64,000 nucleotides of DNA, taken from assembly GCF_005047355.1 (NCBI RefSeq), contig NZ_SUMC01000017.1, positions 1 to 64,000 on the forward strand, given 5' to 3'. How positions within the stretch are numbered: the first letter of the stretch is position 1; each line of letters opens with the position of its first letter. The DNA comes from Actinacidiphila oryziradicis. Lineage in GTDB: Bacteria; Actinomycetota; Actinomycetes; Streptomycetales; Streptomycetaceae. A program made the translations under genes and the position numbers. A model generated the notes under the pieces. That model searched no databases. It was not told the DNA's origin and was given only the letters and a program-made list of their open reading frames with translations. Of this stretch, positions 53,928 through 62,579 are shown in pieces.

Positions 53928-54872
53928 GTGCGAGACATCGCCGTGTTCAGCGGCAGCGCTCACCCCGAATTGGCGGCCGAGGTCTGTGCGCACCTGGGAG
54001 TCGTGCTCAGCCCCGTGCGGGTCAACCGGTTCGCCAACGACTGCCTCGAAGTGCAGCTGCAGGCCAACTGCCGGGAACGCGACGTGTTCCTCATCCAGCC
54101 GCTCGTGACGCCCGTGCAGGAGAATCTCGTCGAGCTGCTGCTCATGTGCGACGCCGCCCGTGGCGCGTCGGCGGGCCGTATCACCGTGGTCATGCCGCAT
54201 TACGCCTACGCCCGCTCCGACAAGAAGGACGCCCCGCGGATCTCGATCGGGGGCCGCCTGGTCGCCGACCTTCTGGTGGCCGCGGGCGCCGGCCGAGTGC
54301 TGGCCATGACCCTGCACTCCCCGCAGGTCCACGGATTCTTCAGCGTCCCGGTCGACCACCTGCACGCCCTGCGCGAACTGGCCGAGCACTTCCGCGGCTA
54401 CGACCTGTCCAACACCACCGTCGTCTCGCCCGACCTCGGCAACGCGAAGGAGGCCGCTGCCTTCGCCCGCCTGCTGGGCGTCCAGGTGGCCGCCGGGGCG
54501 AAGCAGCGTTTCGCCGACGACCAGGTCACCATCAGCACCGTGATCGGCGATGTCGCCGGCCGAGATGTCATCGTCCTCGATGACGAGATCGCCAAGGGCA
54601 GCACCGTCCTGGAACTCCTGGAGCGGCTGCGCGAGCTCGGAACCCGCTCTATCCGGGTCGCCTGCACCCATGGGCTGTTCGCGGCCGGCGCGCTCAAGCG
54701 GCTGTCCGACCAGCCCGATGTGCTGGAGATCGTCTGCACCAACACCGTGCCGATCCCTTCCGGGGACCGTACCGGCAAGCTCCGGATCCTCTCGATCGCC
54801 CCGGCACTGGCCGAGGCCGTCCGGCGCATCCACAACGGCGAGTCGGTCAGCGCCCTCTTCGACCCGTCCTGA
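53928..54872 (+). CDS. divergent PRPP synthetase paralogue
   Basis: The 314-residue protein has the ribose-phosphate pyrophosphokinase fold: AVFSGSAHPELAAEV at the start, MPHYAYARSDKKDAPRISIGGRLVADLL, and MTLHSPQVHGFFSVPVDHL with the metal His. The PRPP loop reads VIVLDDEIAKGSTV instead of the canonical DDMIDTGGT. It is clearly different from the prs copy at 6506. GTG 53928 has AGGAG 6 bases upstream; ATG 53898 is less well placed. Its stop overlaps the next start (TGATG at 54870), so a nucleotidyltransferase is made with it. A specialised phosphoribosyl or nucleotide pathway is inferred. Confidence 0.85.
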   Translation: MRDIAVFSGSAHPELAAEVCAHLGVVLSPVRVNRFANDCLEVQLQANCRERDVFLIQPLVTPVQENLVELLLMCDAARGASAGRITVVMPHYAYARSDKKDAPRISIGGRLVADLLVAAGAGRVLAMTLHSPQVHGFFSVPVDHLHALRELAEHFRGYDLSNTTVVSPDLGNAKEAAAFARLLGVQVAAGAKQRFADDQVTISTVIGDVAGRDVIVLDDEIAKGSTVLELLERLRELGTRSIRVACTHGLFAAGALKRLSDQPDVLEIVCTNTVPIPSGDRTGKLRILSIAPALAEAVRRIHNGESVSALFDPS

Positions 54873-55918
54873 TGAGGGTCCGCGACGCGCGGGCGGTAGC
54901 CACCCGGTGGGTAATCCACCACGCCGCCCGGGCCCCCGACTTCGCCGGCGCCTTCCTCAGCGGGTCGTCCGCCTGGCTGCCCGGCGACGCCGAACTTCCC
55001 GCCTCTTCGGACGTCGACATCATGATCGTCACAACCGACGCGCAGGCCCCGGCAAAACTGGGCAAGTTCCTCCAGGACGGCGTCCTCCTGGAGGCCTCCT
55101 ACCTGTCCTGGGACGAGATCCCCTCCGCCGAGGCGGTGCTGGCCACCTACTACCTGGCCGGGAGCTTCCGGCGGAACGCCAATAGCGTCATCGCCGACCC
55201 CACCGGGCGGCTGACCGCGCTTCATTCCGCCGTAGCGGAGGAATACGCCAAGCGCCCATGGGTCCGCCTGCGCTGCGAGAGCGCCGAACGCAGGATCACG
55301 GACGGGCTGGCGCGCCTCGACCCCTCGCAGCCGTTCCACGACCAGGTGACGGCATGCATGTTCCCGGCCGGCGTGACCACCCATGTCCTGCTGACCGCGG
55401 GCCTGCGCAATCCGACCGTCCGGCTGCGTTACCTGGCTGCCCGGGACCTCCTCACCGAGTACGGCCGTCCAGAGTTCCACGAGGAGCTGCTCGGCCTCCT
55501 CGGCTGCGCCCACCTCACACGCGAACGCGTCGAGCACCATCTCCGCGCCCTGACCGAGGTCTTCGACGCGACCGCCCACCTGGCCAGAACGCCGTTCTTC
55601 TTCGCCTCCGACATCACACCGGCCGCGCGACCCATAGCCATCGACGGCGGCCACGACCTCATCCAGCGCGGCCACCACCGCGAGTCCGTCTTCTGGATCG
55701 TCGCCACCTACGCCCGCTGCCTCAAGATCCTCGCCCACGACGCCCCTGCGGCCACCCAGGCGCTTTTCACCCCCGGCTTCGGAGAACTCCTCGCCGATCT
55801 GGGCATCACCTCGCCCGCCGGCCTCCAGCAGCGCGCCCGGCACGTCCACGCCTTCCTGCCCCGCCTCGCCGAGGTCACCGAAGCGATCCTGGCGGCCAAC
55901 CCGGCCATCCAGGACTGA
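54872..55918 (+). CDS. nucleotidyltransferase-domain protein coupled to prs2
   Basis: The 348-residue protein has a pol-beta-type nucleotidyltransferase core near the N-terminus: FLSGSSAWLP followed by SSDVDIMIV (GS...DxD). A long helical C-terminal domain follows (about 110-345). It resembles minimal or aminoglycoside-type nucleotidyltransferases but substrate residues are not diagnostic. ATG 54872 overlaps the prs2 stop. The pairing with a PRPP synthetase variant suggests both act on one pathway; I cannot say which. Confidence 0.78.
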   Translation: MRVRDARAVATRWVIHHAARAPDFAGAFLSGSSAWLPGDAELPASSDVDIMIVTTDAQAPAKLGKFLQDGVLLEASYLSWDEIPSAEAVLATYYLAGSFRRNANSVIADPTGRLTALHSAVAEEYAKRPWVRLRCESAERRITDGLARLDPSQPFHDQVTACMFPAGVTTHVLLTAGLRNPTVRLRYLAARDLLTEYGRPEFHEELLGLLGCAHLTRERVEHHLRALTEVFDATAHLARTPFFFASDITPAARPIAIDGGHDLIQRGHHRESVFWIVATYARCLKILAHDAPAATQALFTPGFGELLADLGITSPAGLQQRARHVHAFLPRLAEVTEAILAANPAIQD

Positions 55919-55942
55919 CCCGCGGCCGGATACGGTCGGTGG

Positions 55943-57217
55943 GTGAATGACCAGCTGCCCGCCCCGCTGATGCCCGAACTGTTCACCTGGGAGTTCGCCG
56001 CAGACCCCTACCCGGCGTACGCCTGGCTGCGCGAGCACGCGCCTGTGCGCCGTACGACGCTGCCCAGCGGGGTCGAGGCGTGGCTGGTGACCCGGTACGC
56101 GGATGCCCGGCAGGCGCTGGCGGAGGGGCGGCTCAGCAAGAACCCCGTGCACCATTCCGAGGGCGCCCACGCGAAGGGCAAGGTGGGCATCCCGGGCGAG
56201 CGTAGTGCGGACCTGATGACGCACCTGCTGAACATTGACCCGCCCGACCACACCCGGCTTCGCCGCCTGGTGTCGAAAGCGTTCACGCCCCGGCGTGTCG
56301 CGGAGTTCGCCCCGCGTGTGCAGCAGCTGACCGACCACCTCATCGACGGCTTCGCCGCGAAGGGCGAGGCGGACCTGATCCACGAGTTCGCGTTTCCGCT
56401 CCCTATCTATGCGATCTGCGATCTGCTGGGCGTGCCGCCCGAGGACCAGGACGACTTCCGGGACTGGGCGGGGATGATGATCCGGCACGGGGGCGGGCCG
56501 CGCGGCGGGGTGGCCAGGGCGGTGAAGAAGATGCGGACCTATCTGCTGGAGCTGATCCACCGCAAGCGCGGGGAGCTCGGCGACGACCTGATCTCGGGGC
56601 TGATCCGGGCGAGCGACCACGGCGAGCACCTCACGGAGAACGAGGCCGCCGCGATGGCCTTCATCCTGCTGTTCGCCGGTTTTGAGACGACCGTGAACCT
56701 CATTGGCAACGGCACGCACACGCTGCTGCACCACCCGGAGCAGCGCGCACAGCTCCAGGAGTCCCTCGCCAGGGGCGAGACGGCGCTCCTGGCGACCGCT
56801 GTGGAGGAGCTGTTGCGCTACGACGGTCCCGTGGAGCTGGCGACCTGGCGGTTCGCGACCGGGCCGTTGGTGATCGGGGGCCAGGAGATCGCGACCGGCG
56901 ACCCGGTCCTCGTGGTGCTTGCCGCGGCCGACCGGGACCCGGCCAGGTTCGGGGGGCCGGACACGCTGGACCTGGCGCGGCGGGACAACCAGCACCTGGG
57001 CTACGGGCATGGCATCCATTACTGCCTGGGGGCGCCGCTGGCCCGGCTGGAGGCGCAGTGCGCGCTGGGGACGCTGCTGACGAGGCTGCCGGACCTGGGG
57101 TTGGCCGCCGGGCCGGAGGAGCTGCGGTGGCGCGGCGGCCTGATCATGCGGGGGCTGCGGACGCTGCCGGTGCGGTTCGCGCCGGAGCGGGCCGGAGGGG
57201 CAGCCGGCGGACGGTGA
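55943..57217 (+). CDS. cytochrome P450
   Basis: The 424-residue bacterial class P450 has the I-helix AFILLFAGFETTVNLIGN, the K-helix EELLRY (ExxR equivalent), the meander and the heme loop LGYGHGIHYCLGAPLARLE with the Cys ligand. It is soluble and needs separate ferredoxin and reductase partners; none is adjacent. The substrate is unknown. GTG 55943 starts 24 bp after the nucleotidyltransferase stop. Its 3' end overlaps the tail of a decayed serine-hydrolase gene on the other strand. Confidence 0.92.
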   Translation: MNDQLPAPLMPELFTWEFAADPYPAYAWLREHAPVRRTTLPSGVEAWLVTRYADARQALAEGRLSKNPVHHSEGAHAKGKVGIPGERSADLMTHLLNIDPPDHTRLRRLVSKAFTPRRVAEFAPRVQQLTDHLIDGFAAKGEADLIHEFAFPLPIYAICDLLGVPPEDQDDFRDWAGMMIRHGGGPRGGVARAVKKMRTYLLELIHRKRGELGDDLISGLIRASDHGEHLTENEAAAMAFILLFAGFETTVNLIGNGTHTLLHHPEQRAQLQESLARGETALLATAVEELLRYDGPVELATWRFATGPLVIGGQEIATGDPVLVVLAAADRDPARFGGPDTLDLARRDNQHLGYGHGIHYCLGAPLARLEAQCALGTLLTRLPDLGLAAGPEELRWRGGLIMRGLRTLPVRFAPERAGGAAGGR

Positions 57218-57539
57218 TCGCCGGGTGGTCGGCGGGCAGCAGACCGGGCAGGTGACGCTGTACGGAGTCGTCGAGGCCGATCCTGCTCCCGGCGGCGAGT
57301 TGCAGGACGCCGCTGAACGAGCCGGCGGAGCCGGTGACGCGCACAAGTGCCCCGGAGGCCTCGGCGTCGGGGAGGCCCGCGATGGCGGCCCGCAGAGCGG
57401 CCGGGTTGACGGGCGGCACGGCCGGAGCAGCGCCCGTACCGGAAGTAACGGCGAAGGGGCGGGCCGGGGTGAGGGCCGCTGTGGCCGCTGTGGCGAGGGC
57501 ACCGGTGAGGGCGGCGCGACGGGTGGGTTTGCCAGACAT
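57144..57539 (-). pseudogene. decayed serine hydrolase (peptidase S12 / class C beta-lactamase family)
   Basis: An intact start (ATG 57539 with GGAG 5 bases before it) and Tat-like signal (TRRAALTGALATAATAAL) lead into a mature N-terminus. At GSFSG the sequence jumps to VLQLAAGSRIGLDDSVQRHL and PGLLPADHPAITVRRL. In intact relatives this later block lies about 15 residues after the catalytic SxxK, so that motif and nearby residues are deleted. The frame then leaves the family near 57205, where the P450 coding end begins, so most of the C terminus is gone. Confidence 0.75.
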
Positions 57540-57768
57540 TGCGGCTCCGGGGATTCAGGTGGCCGGTACGGGTCAACGTCCCTGCCCCGAAGGAAAGTTG
57601 GGCCATCGGGGGTACCCCTGACCTGACCCTGGGCCAATCCTGATGTGACGGCAAGTCAGGTCCGTGACCCCTGCGTGATGATCGCTACATCAGCTTGTGA
57701 TGCGATGGCCAGGACCGCTACGTTCTGCGGTCATCGCAGTGTTCTGAGAATCTCCGAAAGGCGATCGC

Positions 57769-58665
57769 ATGCTCACCTCCGGCCATGGCCGACACCGCCG
57801 ACCGCGCCAGGCCCCGACCGCGGTGGTCGCGGTCGCGGTCACGGGGGCCGGCATCGCCCTCCCGTTCCTCGCTGTGACCGGCGCGCAGGCCGCGGACACC
57901 GCGACCTGGACCGCGGTCGCGACCTGCGAGAGCGACGGCCTGTGGAGCGCCAACGTCGGCAACGGCTTCTACGGTGGCCTGCAGATCAGTGAGGAGACCT
58001 GGACGGAGTACGGCGGCACGGTCTACGCCGACCGCCCGGACCTGGCCAGCATTTCGCAGCAGATAACCATCGCCGAGAAGATTCTCGCCGTCCTGGGCCC
58101 CGACGCCTGGCCGGGCTGCGCGACCACCGCCGGGCTGACCCAGGGCGGCGGGATGCCGAGCCTCGACCCGGGCTCGGTGTCCCCCTCGGACCCGGCCGCG
58201 GGGTCGGGAGACGGCACGGTGTCCACCGCGCCCACGCACTCCCCGACGGCTACGGAAACGGCCTCCCCGAGCCCGTCCGCCTCCGCGTCGGCCTCCCCGT
58301 CCTCGGCGGCCACGGCCGGGACCGCCGGCCCCGCGCGGGGCCACAAATCGCAGACCCCGGCCCCGGCGCACTCGTCCGCCACGAACGGCAGCACCGGGAG
58401 CGCCGGGGCCGTCGGTGCCGTGCCGGATCTGGCGGAGACCGTCTCGGGGGCCATCCCGCGCGTCGTGTCGTCCAGCCAGGGACTTCGCACCACCTCGGCG
58501 ACGAATGACAGCACATACGTCGTGCAGGTCGGTGACTCACTCTGTGGCATAGCCGCCGCACAGGATGTGAGCGGCGGATGGCGGGCGCTGTACAAGGACA
58601 ACGCCGGTGTTATCGGTCACGACGCGAGCGTGATCCACCCCGGAGAGTTGCTTCGGCTCGGTTGA
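57769..58665 (+). CDS. rpfC: resuscitation-promoting factor with LysM domain (RpfC-like)
   Basis: The 298-residue secreted protein has a signal peptide (to about residue 42, AQA-ADT), a transglycosylase-like Rpf domain (about 43-120: WTAVATCESDGLWSANVGNGFYGGLQIS with the catalytic Glu), a long Ser/Thr/Pro/Ala linker, and a C-terminal LysM peptidoglycan-binding domain (YVVQVGDSLCGIAAAQDV). Rpf proteins cleave peptidoglycan and help spores germinate. It is directly upstream of rpfA, as in the known streptomycete rpfC-rpfA pair; the symbol rests on this. GTG or ATG choice: ATG 57769 follows a GAAAGG site. Confidence 0.85.
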   Translation: MLTSGHGRHRRPRQAPTAVVAVAVTGAGIALPFLAVTGAQAADTATWTAVATCESDGLWSANVGNGFYGGLQISEETWTEYGGTVYADRPDLASISQQITIAEKILAVLGPDAWPGCATTAGLTQGGGMPSLDPGSVSPSDPAAGSGDGTVSTAPTHSPTATETASPSPSASASASPSSAATAGTAGPARGHKSQTPAPAHSSATNGSTGSAGAVGAVPDLAETVSGAIPRVVSSSQGLRTTSATNDSTYVVQVGDSLCGIAAAQDVSGGWRALYKDNAGVIGHDASVIHPGELLRLG

Positions 58666-58851
58666 GCATGTGACAAGGCTCTCCCGGCAGTTGGGCGTTC
58701 GGGGGCCGTAAATGCCTCTGAATCGTCCGCTCCGACCTGGGATTCTGTGCAATTCCCATGCGGGGAAAGACGGTTGGCTGGTGATCTTGAGGTGTTTGTG
58801 GTCGTCGGCAACCCGTGCTTAACGTCGTGACTGCTCGCCACAGCGGGCCCC

Positions 58852-59060
58852 GCCGGTCAGGAACGCCGAGTCCTGCCGCCGACCGACGGGAACAGTCGAC
58901 GCGAGAGCGCCGTAGGCAGGAGCGGGGGACCCAAGGTTCGCCGCCGGGTCCGGCCACGCAAGTGGGCGGAACCGGCTTGGGGTTAAGCAGCGCGGACAAC
59001 GCGCTGCCGGGCAACTCACTCTGCCCGAACCCGACAGCTGACCTCGCAGGCGTCGGTGAG
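58852..59060 (+). promoter_or_regulatory. c-di-AMP (ydaO/yuaA) riboswitch
   Basis: The leader carries the conserved landmarks in order: GGAACGCCGAGTCCTGCCG at about 58860, GGGGGACCCAAGGTTCGCCG at about 58924, GGGGTTAAGCAGCGCGG at 58979, GGGCAACTCACTCTGCCCGA at about 59009, and CGACAGCTGACCTCGCAGGC at about 59032. This is the ydaO-type c-di-AMP riboswitch, known to control rpfA in Streptomyces. The boundaries are approximate. Confidence 0.88.
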
Positions 59061-59071
59061 GAACTGAATTG

Positions 59072-59740
59072 ATGCTTCGTCGTGCCTCCAAGGCCGTTCG
59101 TTACGCCACCCTCGGTGCCGTTGCCACCGCCACGATCACCACTCCGTTGATCGCCGCCACCTCCGCCTCCGCCGCCACCACCTCCCAGTGGGACAAGGTC
59201 GCCTCGTGCGAGTCCGGCGGCAACTGGTCCATCAACACCGGCAACGGCTACTACGGCGGCCTGCAGTTCACCTCTTCCACCTGGGCCGCGTACGGCGGCC
59301 ACTCCTACGCCTCGCAGGCCAACCAGGCCGGCAAGGGAGCGCAGATAGCCGTCGCGGAGAAGGTCCTGTCCAGCCAGGGCAAGGGCGCCTGGCCCGTCTG
59401 CGGCACCGGCCTGACTTCCGGCGGCTACACCGGCAGCGGCAGCGGCAGCGGCAGCGGCAACAGCAGCAGCGGAACGTCGGCCCACACCGACTCCTCCGCG
59501 GCCGGCCGGTCCACGCACCGCGCCGCCAGGACCCCCTCGGCCCCGGCCCGCACCTACTCCGCGCCCGTTACGGTGAAGAAGGGCAACGGCGAGTACAAGG
59601 TCGTCTCCGGCGACACCCTCTCCAGGATCGCCGCAGCCCAGCACGTCGGCGGTGGCTGGAAGAAGCTCCTTGAGCTGAACAAGGACATCGTCGCCCACGC
59701 CGACCTCATCTACCCGGGCCAGCAGCTGCACCTCAGCTGA
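59072..59740 (+). CDS. rpfA: resuscitation-promoting factor RpfA with LysM domain
   Basis: The 222-residue secreted protein has a signal peptide (to about 37, ASA-ATT), an Rpf domain (38-110: WDKVASCESGGNWSINTGNGYYGGLQF with catalytic Glu), a Gly/Ser repeat linker, and a C-terminal LysM (YKVVSGDTLSRIAAAQHV). It acts in the wall as a lytic enzyme for growth resumption. ATG 59072 is preceded by GAGGA about 9 bases upstream; TTG 59069 is possible. The c-di-AMP riboswitch precedes it, so high c-di-AMP should lower expression. Confidence 0.92.
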   Translation: MLRRASKAVRYATLGAVATATITTPLIAATSASAATTSQWDKVASCESGGNWSINTGNGYYGGLQFTSSTWAAYGGHSYASQANQAGKGAQIAVAEKVLSSQGKGAWPVCGTGLTSGGYTGSGSGSGSGNSSSGTSAHTDSSAAGRSTHRAARTPSAPARTYSAPVTVKKGNGEYKVVSGDTLSRIAAAQHVGGGWKKLLELNKDIVAHADLIYPGQQLHLS

Positions 59741-59778
59741 AGCTGAGCTGAACAGAGGTCGCATCCGACCCCATGCCG

Positions 59779-59820
59779 CCCCGGCCGGGCACGCCTTCCC
59801 CCGAGCGTGTCCGGCCGGGG
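59779..59820 (+). terminator. rpfA terminator
   Basis: A 16-bp stem (one G-U pair), CCCCGGCCGGGCACGC at 59779-59794 with 59805-59820, is followed by CTTTTCCCTT. It is a clear intrinsic terminator. Confidence 0.88.
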
Positions 59821-59879
59821 CTTTTCCCTTCGGTTAGGCTCGTGTCGAAAAACAAGAGACATCCCCAAAGGAGACACAC

Positions 59880-61160
59880 GTGCCGTCCATCGACGTCGTC
59901 GTAGCCCGGGAAATCCTCGACTCGCGAGGCAACCCCACCGTCGAGGTCGAGGTCGGCCTCGACGACGGCAGCACCGGCCGGGCCGCCGTCCCGTCCGGCG
60001 CCTCCACCGGTGCCTTCGAGGCCCTTGAGCTCCGCGACGGCGACAAGAGCCGCTACATGGGCAAGGGTGTCGAGAAGGCCGTCCTGGCCGTCATCGAGCA
60101 GATCGGTCCGGAGCTGGTCGGCTACGACGCCACCGAGCAGCGCCTGATCGACCAGGCGATGTTCGACCTGGACGCCACCCCGGACAAGTCCTCGCTCGGC
60201 GCCAACGCCATCCTCGGTGTCTCCCTCGCCGTGGCCCACGCCGCCTCCGAGGCCTCCGACCTGCCGCTCTTCCGGTACCTGGGCGGCCCGAACGCTCACG
60301 TCCTGCCTGTCCCGATGATGAACATCCTCAATGGCGGTTCGCACGCGGACTCGAACGTCGACATCCAGGAATTCATGATCGCCCCGATCGGCGCGGAGTC
60401 CTTCTCCGAGGCGCTGCGCTGGGGTGCCGAGGTCTACCACACCCTCAAGGCGGTCCTGAAGGAGCGCGGGCTGTCCACCGGTCTCGGCGACGAGGGCGGC
60501 TTCGCCCCGAACCTCGAGTCCAACCGCGCCGCCCTCGACCTCATCGTCGAGGCCATCAAGAAGGCCGGCTACACCCCGGGCCAGGACATCGGGCTCGCGC
60601 TGGACGTCGCCGCGTCCGAGTTCTACAAGGACGGCAGTTACGAGTTCGAGGGCAAGGCCCTCTCCGCCGCCGAGCTCACCGCGTACTACGCCGAGCTCGT
60701 CGACGCGTACCCGCTGGTCTCCATCGAGGACCCGCTGTTCGAGGACGACTGGGACGGCTGGAAGACCCTCACCGAGCAGCTCGGCGACAAGGTGCAGATC
60801 GTCGGTGACGACCTCTTCGTCACCAACCCGGAGCGTCTGCAGAAGGGCATCGACAACAACACGGCCAACGCGCTGCTGGTCAAGGTCAACCAGATCGGCT
60901 CCCTCACCGAGACCCTCGACGCGGTGGAGCTCGCGCAGCGCAACGGGTACAAGTGCATGATGTCGCACCGGTCGGGCGAGACCGAGGACGTCACCATCGC
61001 GGACCTGGCTGTCGCCACGAACTGCGGCCAGATCAAGACGGGCGCCCCGGCGCGGTCGGAGCGGGTCGCCAAGTACAACCAGCTCCTGCGCATCGAGGAG
61101 ATCCTCGACGACGCGGCGGTCTACGCGGGCCGCTCCGCGTTCCCGCGCTTCAAGGGCTGA
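59880..61160 (+). CDS. eno: enolase
   Basis: The 426-residue glycolytic enzyme interconverts 2-phosphoglycerate and PEP. Motifs: AREILDSRGNPTVEVEV, GGSHADSNVDIQEFM with the metal and base residues, GLSTGLGDEGGFAP, and LLKVNQIGSLTET. GTG 59880 has AAGGAG 6 bases upstream. It leads a run eno, ftsB, DUF501, ppx typical of actinobacteria. Confidence 0.97.
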   Translation: MPSIDVVVAREILDSRGNPTVEVEVGLDDGSTGRAAVPSGASTGAFEALELRDGDKSRYMGKGVEKAVLAVIEQIGPELVGYDATEQRLIDQAMFDLDATPDKSSLGANAILGVSLAVAHAASEASDLPLFRYLGGPNAHVLPVPMMNILNGGSHADSNVDIQEFMIAPIGAESFSEALRWGAEVYHTLKAVLKERGLSTGLGDEGGFAPNLESNRAALDLIVEAIKKAGYTPGQDIGLALDVAASEFYKDGSYEFEGKALSAAELTAYYAELVDAYPLVSIEDPLFEDDWDGWKTLTEQLGDKVQIVGDDLFVTNPERLQKGIDNNTANALLVKVNQIGSLTETLDAVELAQRNGYKCMMSHRSGETEDVTIADLAVATNCGQIKTGAPARSERVAKYNQLLRIEEILDDAAVYAGRSAFPRFKG

Positions 61161-61167
61161 CGTCGGC

Positions 61168-61196
61168 GCCGGGCGGGCTCTTCGGAGTCCGCCCGG
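61168..61196 (+). terminator. eno terminator with TTCG tetraloop
   Basis: GCCGGGCGG pairs with CCGCCCGGC, extended internally by CTC/GAG around a TTCG loop, 8 bases after the eno stop. Confidence 0.75.
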
Positions 61197-61245
61197 CGGG
61201 CTGTGGCCGGTCCGGCCGCCGCAGCTGATATGCCTTCCCCAGCCA

Positions 61246-61315
61246 CCTCCCCCAGCCTTCGGCCGGGAGGTGCCCCCAGGAGGTGCCCCCAGCGGTAGCG
61301 GCCGGACAGGCCCTG
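61246..61315. repeat. dispersed palindromic repeat between eno and ftsB
   Basis: CCTCCCCCAGCCTTCGGCCG followed by GGAGGTGCCCCCAGGAGG and AGCGGTAGCGGCCGGACAGG matches, inverted, the copies at 13973 and 29638. The last module recurs near 18781 and 20009. Confidence 0.7.
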
Positions 61316-61341
61316 ACCAGGAACCCCACGGGAGGTGACAA

Positions 61342-61824
61342 GTGCCGGATCGTTTTTCCACCGCGACCAGGCTGAGAGCCCTCGGCGCGCAGGCCCAGGC
61401 CCGCGTCTACCGGGCCACCGGCGGGCGCCCGGCTGTGCGGCGCAACAAGCTCACCGGCCGTGCGGCGCTGCTCGCGCTCGTCGTGTGCGCGCTGATCGTC
61501 GCCCTTGCCTACCCCATGCGGCAGTACGTTGCCCAGCGCTCGCAAATCGACGACCAGCGCGAACAGGCCAAGCAAGAGCAGAAGCAGGTCGACCAGCTCA
61601 GCGAGCAGAAGGCCCGCTGGCAGGATCCGGAGTACGTCAAGGCGCAGGCGCGCGAGCATCTGCACTACGTCATGCCGGGCGAGACCGGCTATACGATGGT
61701 GGACCCCTCCGCGAGCGCCTCGCCCTCCGTGCGCCACACCTCGGACGAGAGCGCCGCCCGGAACCCCTGGTACGCCAACCTCTGGAGCGGCGTCGACTAC
61801 ACGGACACCGCCGCCGGCCGCTGA
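61342..61824 (+). CDS. ftsB: FtsB/DivIC septum formation initiator protein
   Basis: The 160-residue bitopic protein has a basic cytoplasmic start, one membrane helix (about 43-62: AALLALVVCALIVALAYPM), a short extracytoplasmic coiled coil (QRSQIDDQREQAKQEQKQVDQ) and the DPEYVKAQAREHLHYVMPGET motif of the family. It joins the FtsL-FtsQ divisome complex. GTG 61342 has GGGAGG 6 bases upstream. Its position after eno is conserved in actinobacteria. Confidence 0.9.
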   Translation: MPDRFSTATRLRALGAQAQARVYRATGGRPAVRRNKLTGRAALLALVVCALIVALAYPMRQYVAQRSQIDDQREQAKQEQKQVDQLSEQKARWQDPEYVKAQAREHLHYVMPGETGYTMVDPSASASPSVRHTSDESAARNPWYANLWSGVDYTDTAAGR

Positions 61825-61931
61825 CGCGGCACCCGAATCCGTCAGACCGTCAATGACCCGGACGACCACGCACGGCCACGCACGGCCACGTACGACCCCG
61901 TCCGAAGAGAAGCGAAGAGAAGCCTCCAGGC

Positions 61932-62579
61932 ATGGAAACGCCCCCGCCGAAGACCGAGCCCACCGCGCCGACCGACGCGGACGTCGCCGCGCTCAGGGAG
62001 CAGCTCGGCCGCCCGCCCCGCGGCCTGCGCGCCATCGCCCACCGATGCCCGTGCGGCAACCCGGATGTCGTCGAGACGGCCCCGAGGCTGGAGGACGGGA
62101 CACCCTTCCCGACCCTCTACTACCTGACCTGCCCGCGCGCCGCCTCCGCCATCGGCACCCTGGAGGCCGACGGTGTCATGAAGGAGATGACGGCCCGTCT
62201 CGCCGAGGACCCGGAGCTGGCCGCCGCGTACCGGCGTGCCCACGAGGACTACATCGAGCGCCGCGACGCCATCGAGGTCCTGGAAGGCTTCCCGAGCGCC
62301 GGCGGCATGCCGGACCGGGTGAAGTGCCTGCACGTCCTCGTCGGCCACTCGCTGGCCGCCGGCCCCGGTGTGAACCCGCTGGGCGACGAGGCCATCGCGA
62401 TGCTGCCGGAGTGGTGGCGCAAGGGGCCGTGCGTTATGCCTCTCGGCCCGCCGGATCCGGCCGACGGCTGGCAGGTACACCGCTCCGGCGGGGGCGGCGA
62501 TCGCGGCTGGTTCGCGTTCGAGCCGCTCGACCGGGACGCCCCGGCAACCCCGGAAGCTCCGGAAGGAGACGCCAAGTGA
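61932..62579 (+). CDS. DUF501 protein
   Basis: The 215-residue soluble protein matches DUF501: RGLRAIAHRCPCGNPDVVET, then FPTLYYLTCPRAASAIGTLE, and RVKCLHVLVGHSLAAGPGVNP. Cys and His residues in these motifs could bind metal. The family is actinobacterial and lies next to ppx and ftsB; its function is unknown. Its stop overlaps the ppx start (GTGA at 62576). Confidence 0.88.
   Translation: METPPPKTEPTAPTDADVAALREQLGRPPRGLRAIAHRCPCGNPDVVETAPRLEDGTPFPTLYYLTCPRAASAIGTLEADGVMKEMTARLAEDPELAAAYRRAHEDYIERRDAIEVLEGFPSAGGMPDRVKCLHVLVGHSLAAGPGVNPLGDEAIAMLPEWWRKGPCVMPLGPPDPADGWQVHRSGGGGDRGWFAFEPLDRDAPATPEAPEGDAK

Noticed and set aside
54398..57637. 1079-codon minus-strand frame
   Set aside because: Antisense to prs2, the nucleotidyltransferase and the P450, all of which have clear motifs.
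57540..57768. riboswitch upstream of the first rpf gene
   Set aside because: None of the ydaO landmarks is present; only a short inverted repeat and a promoter-like region.
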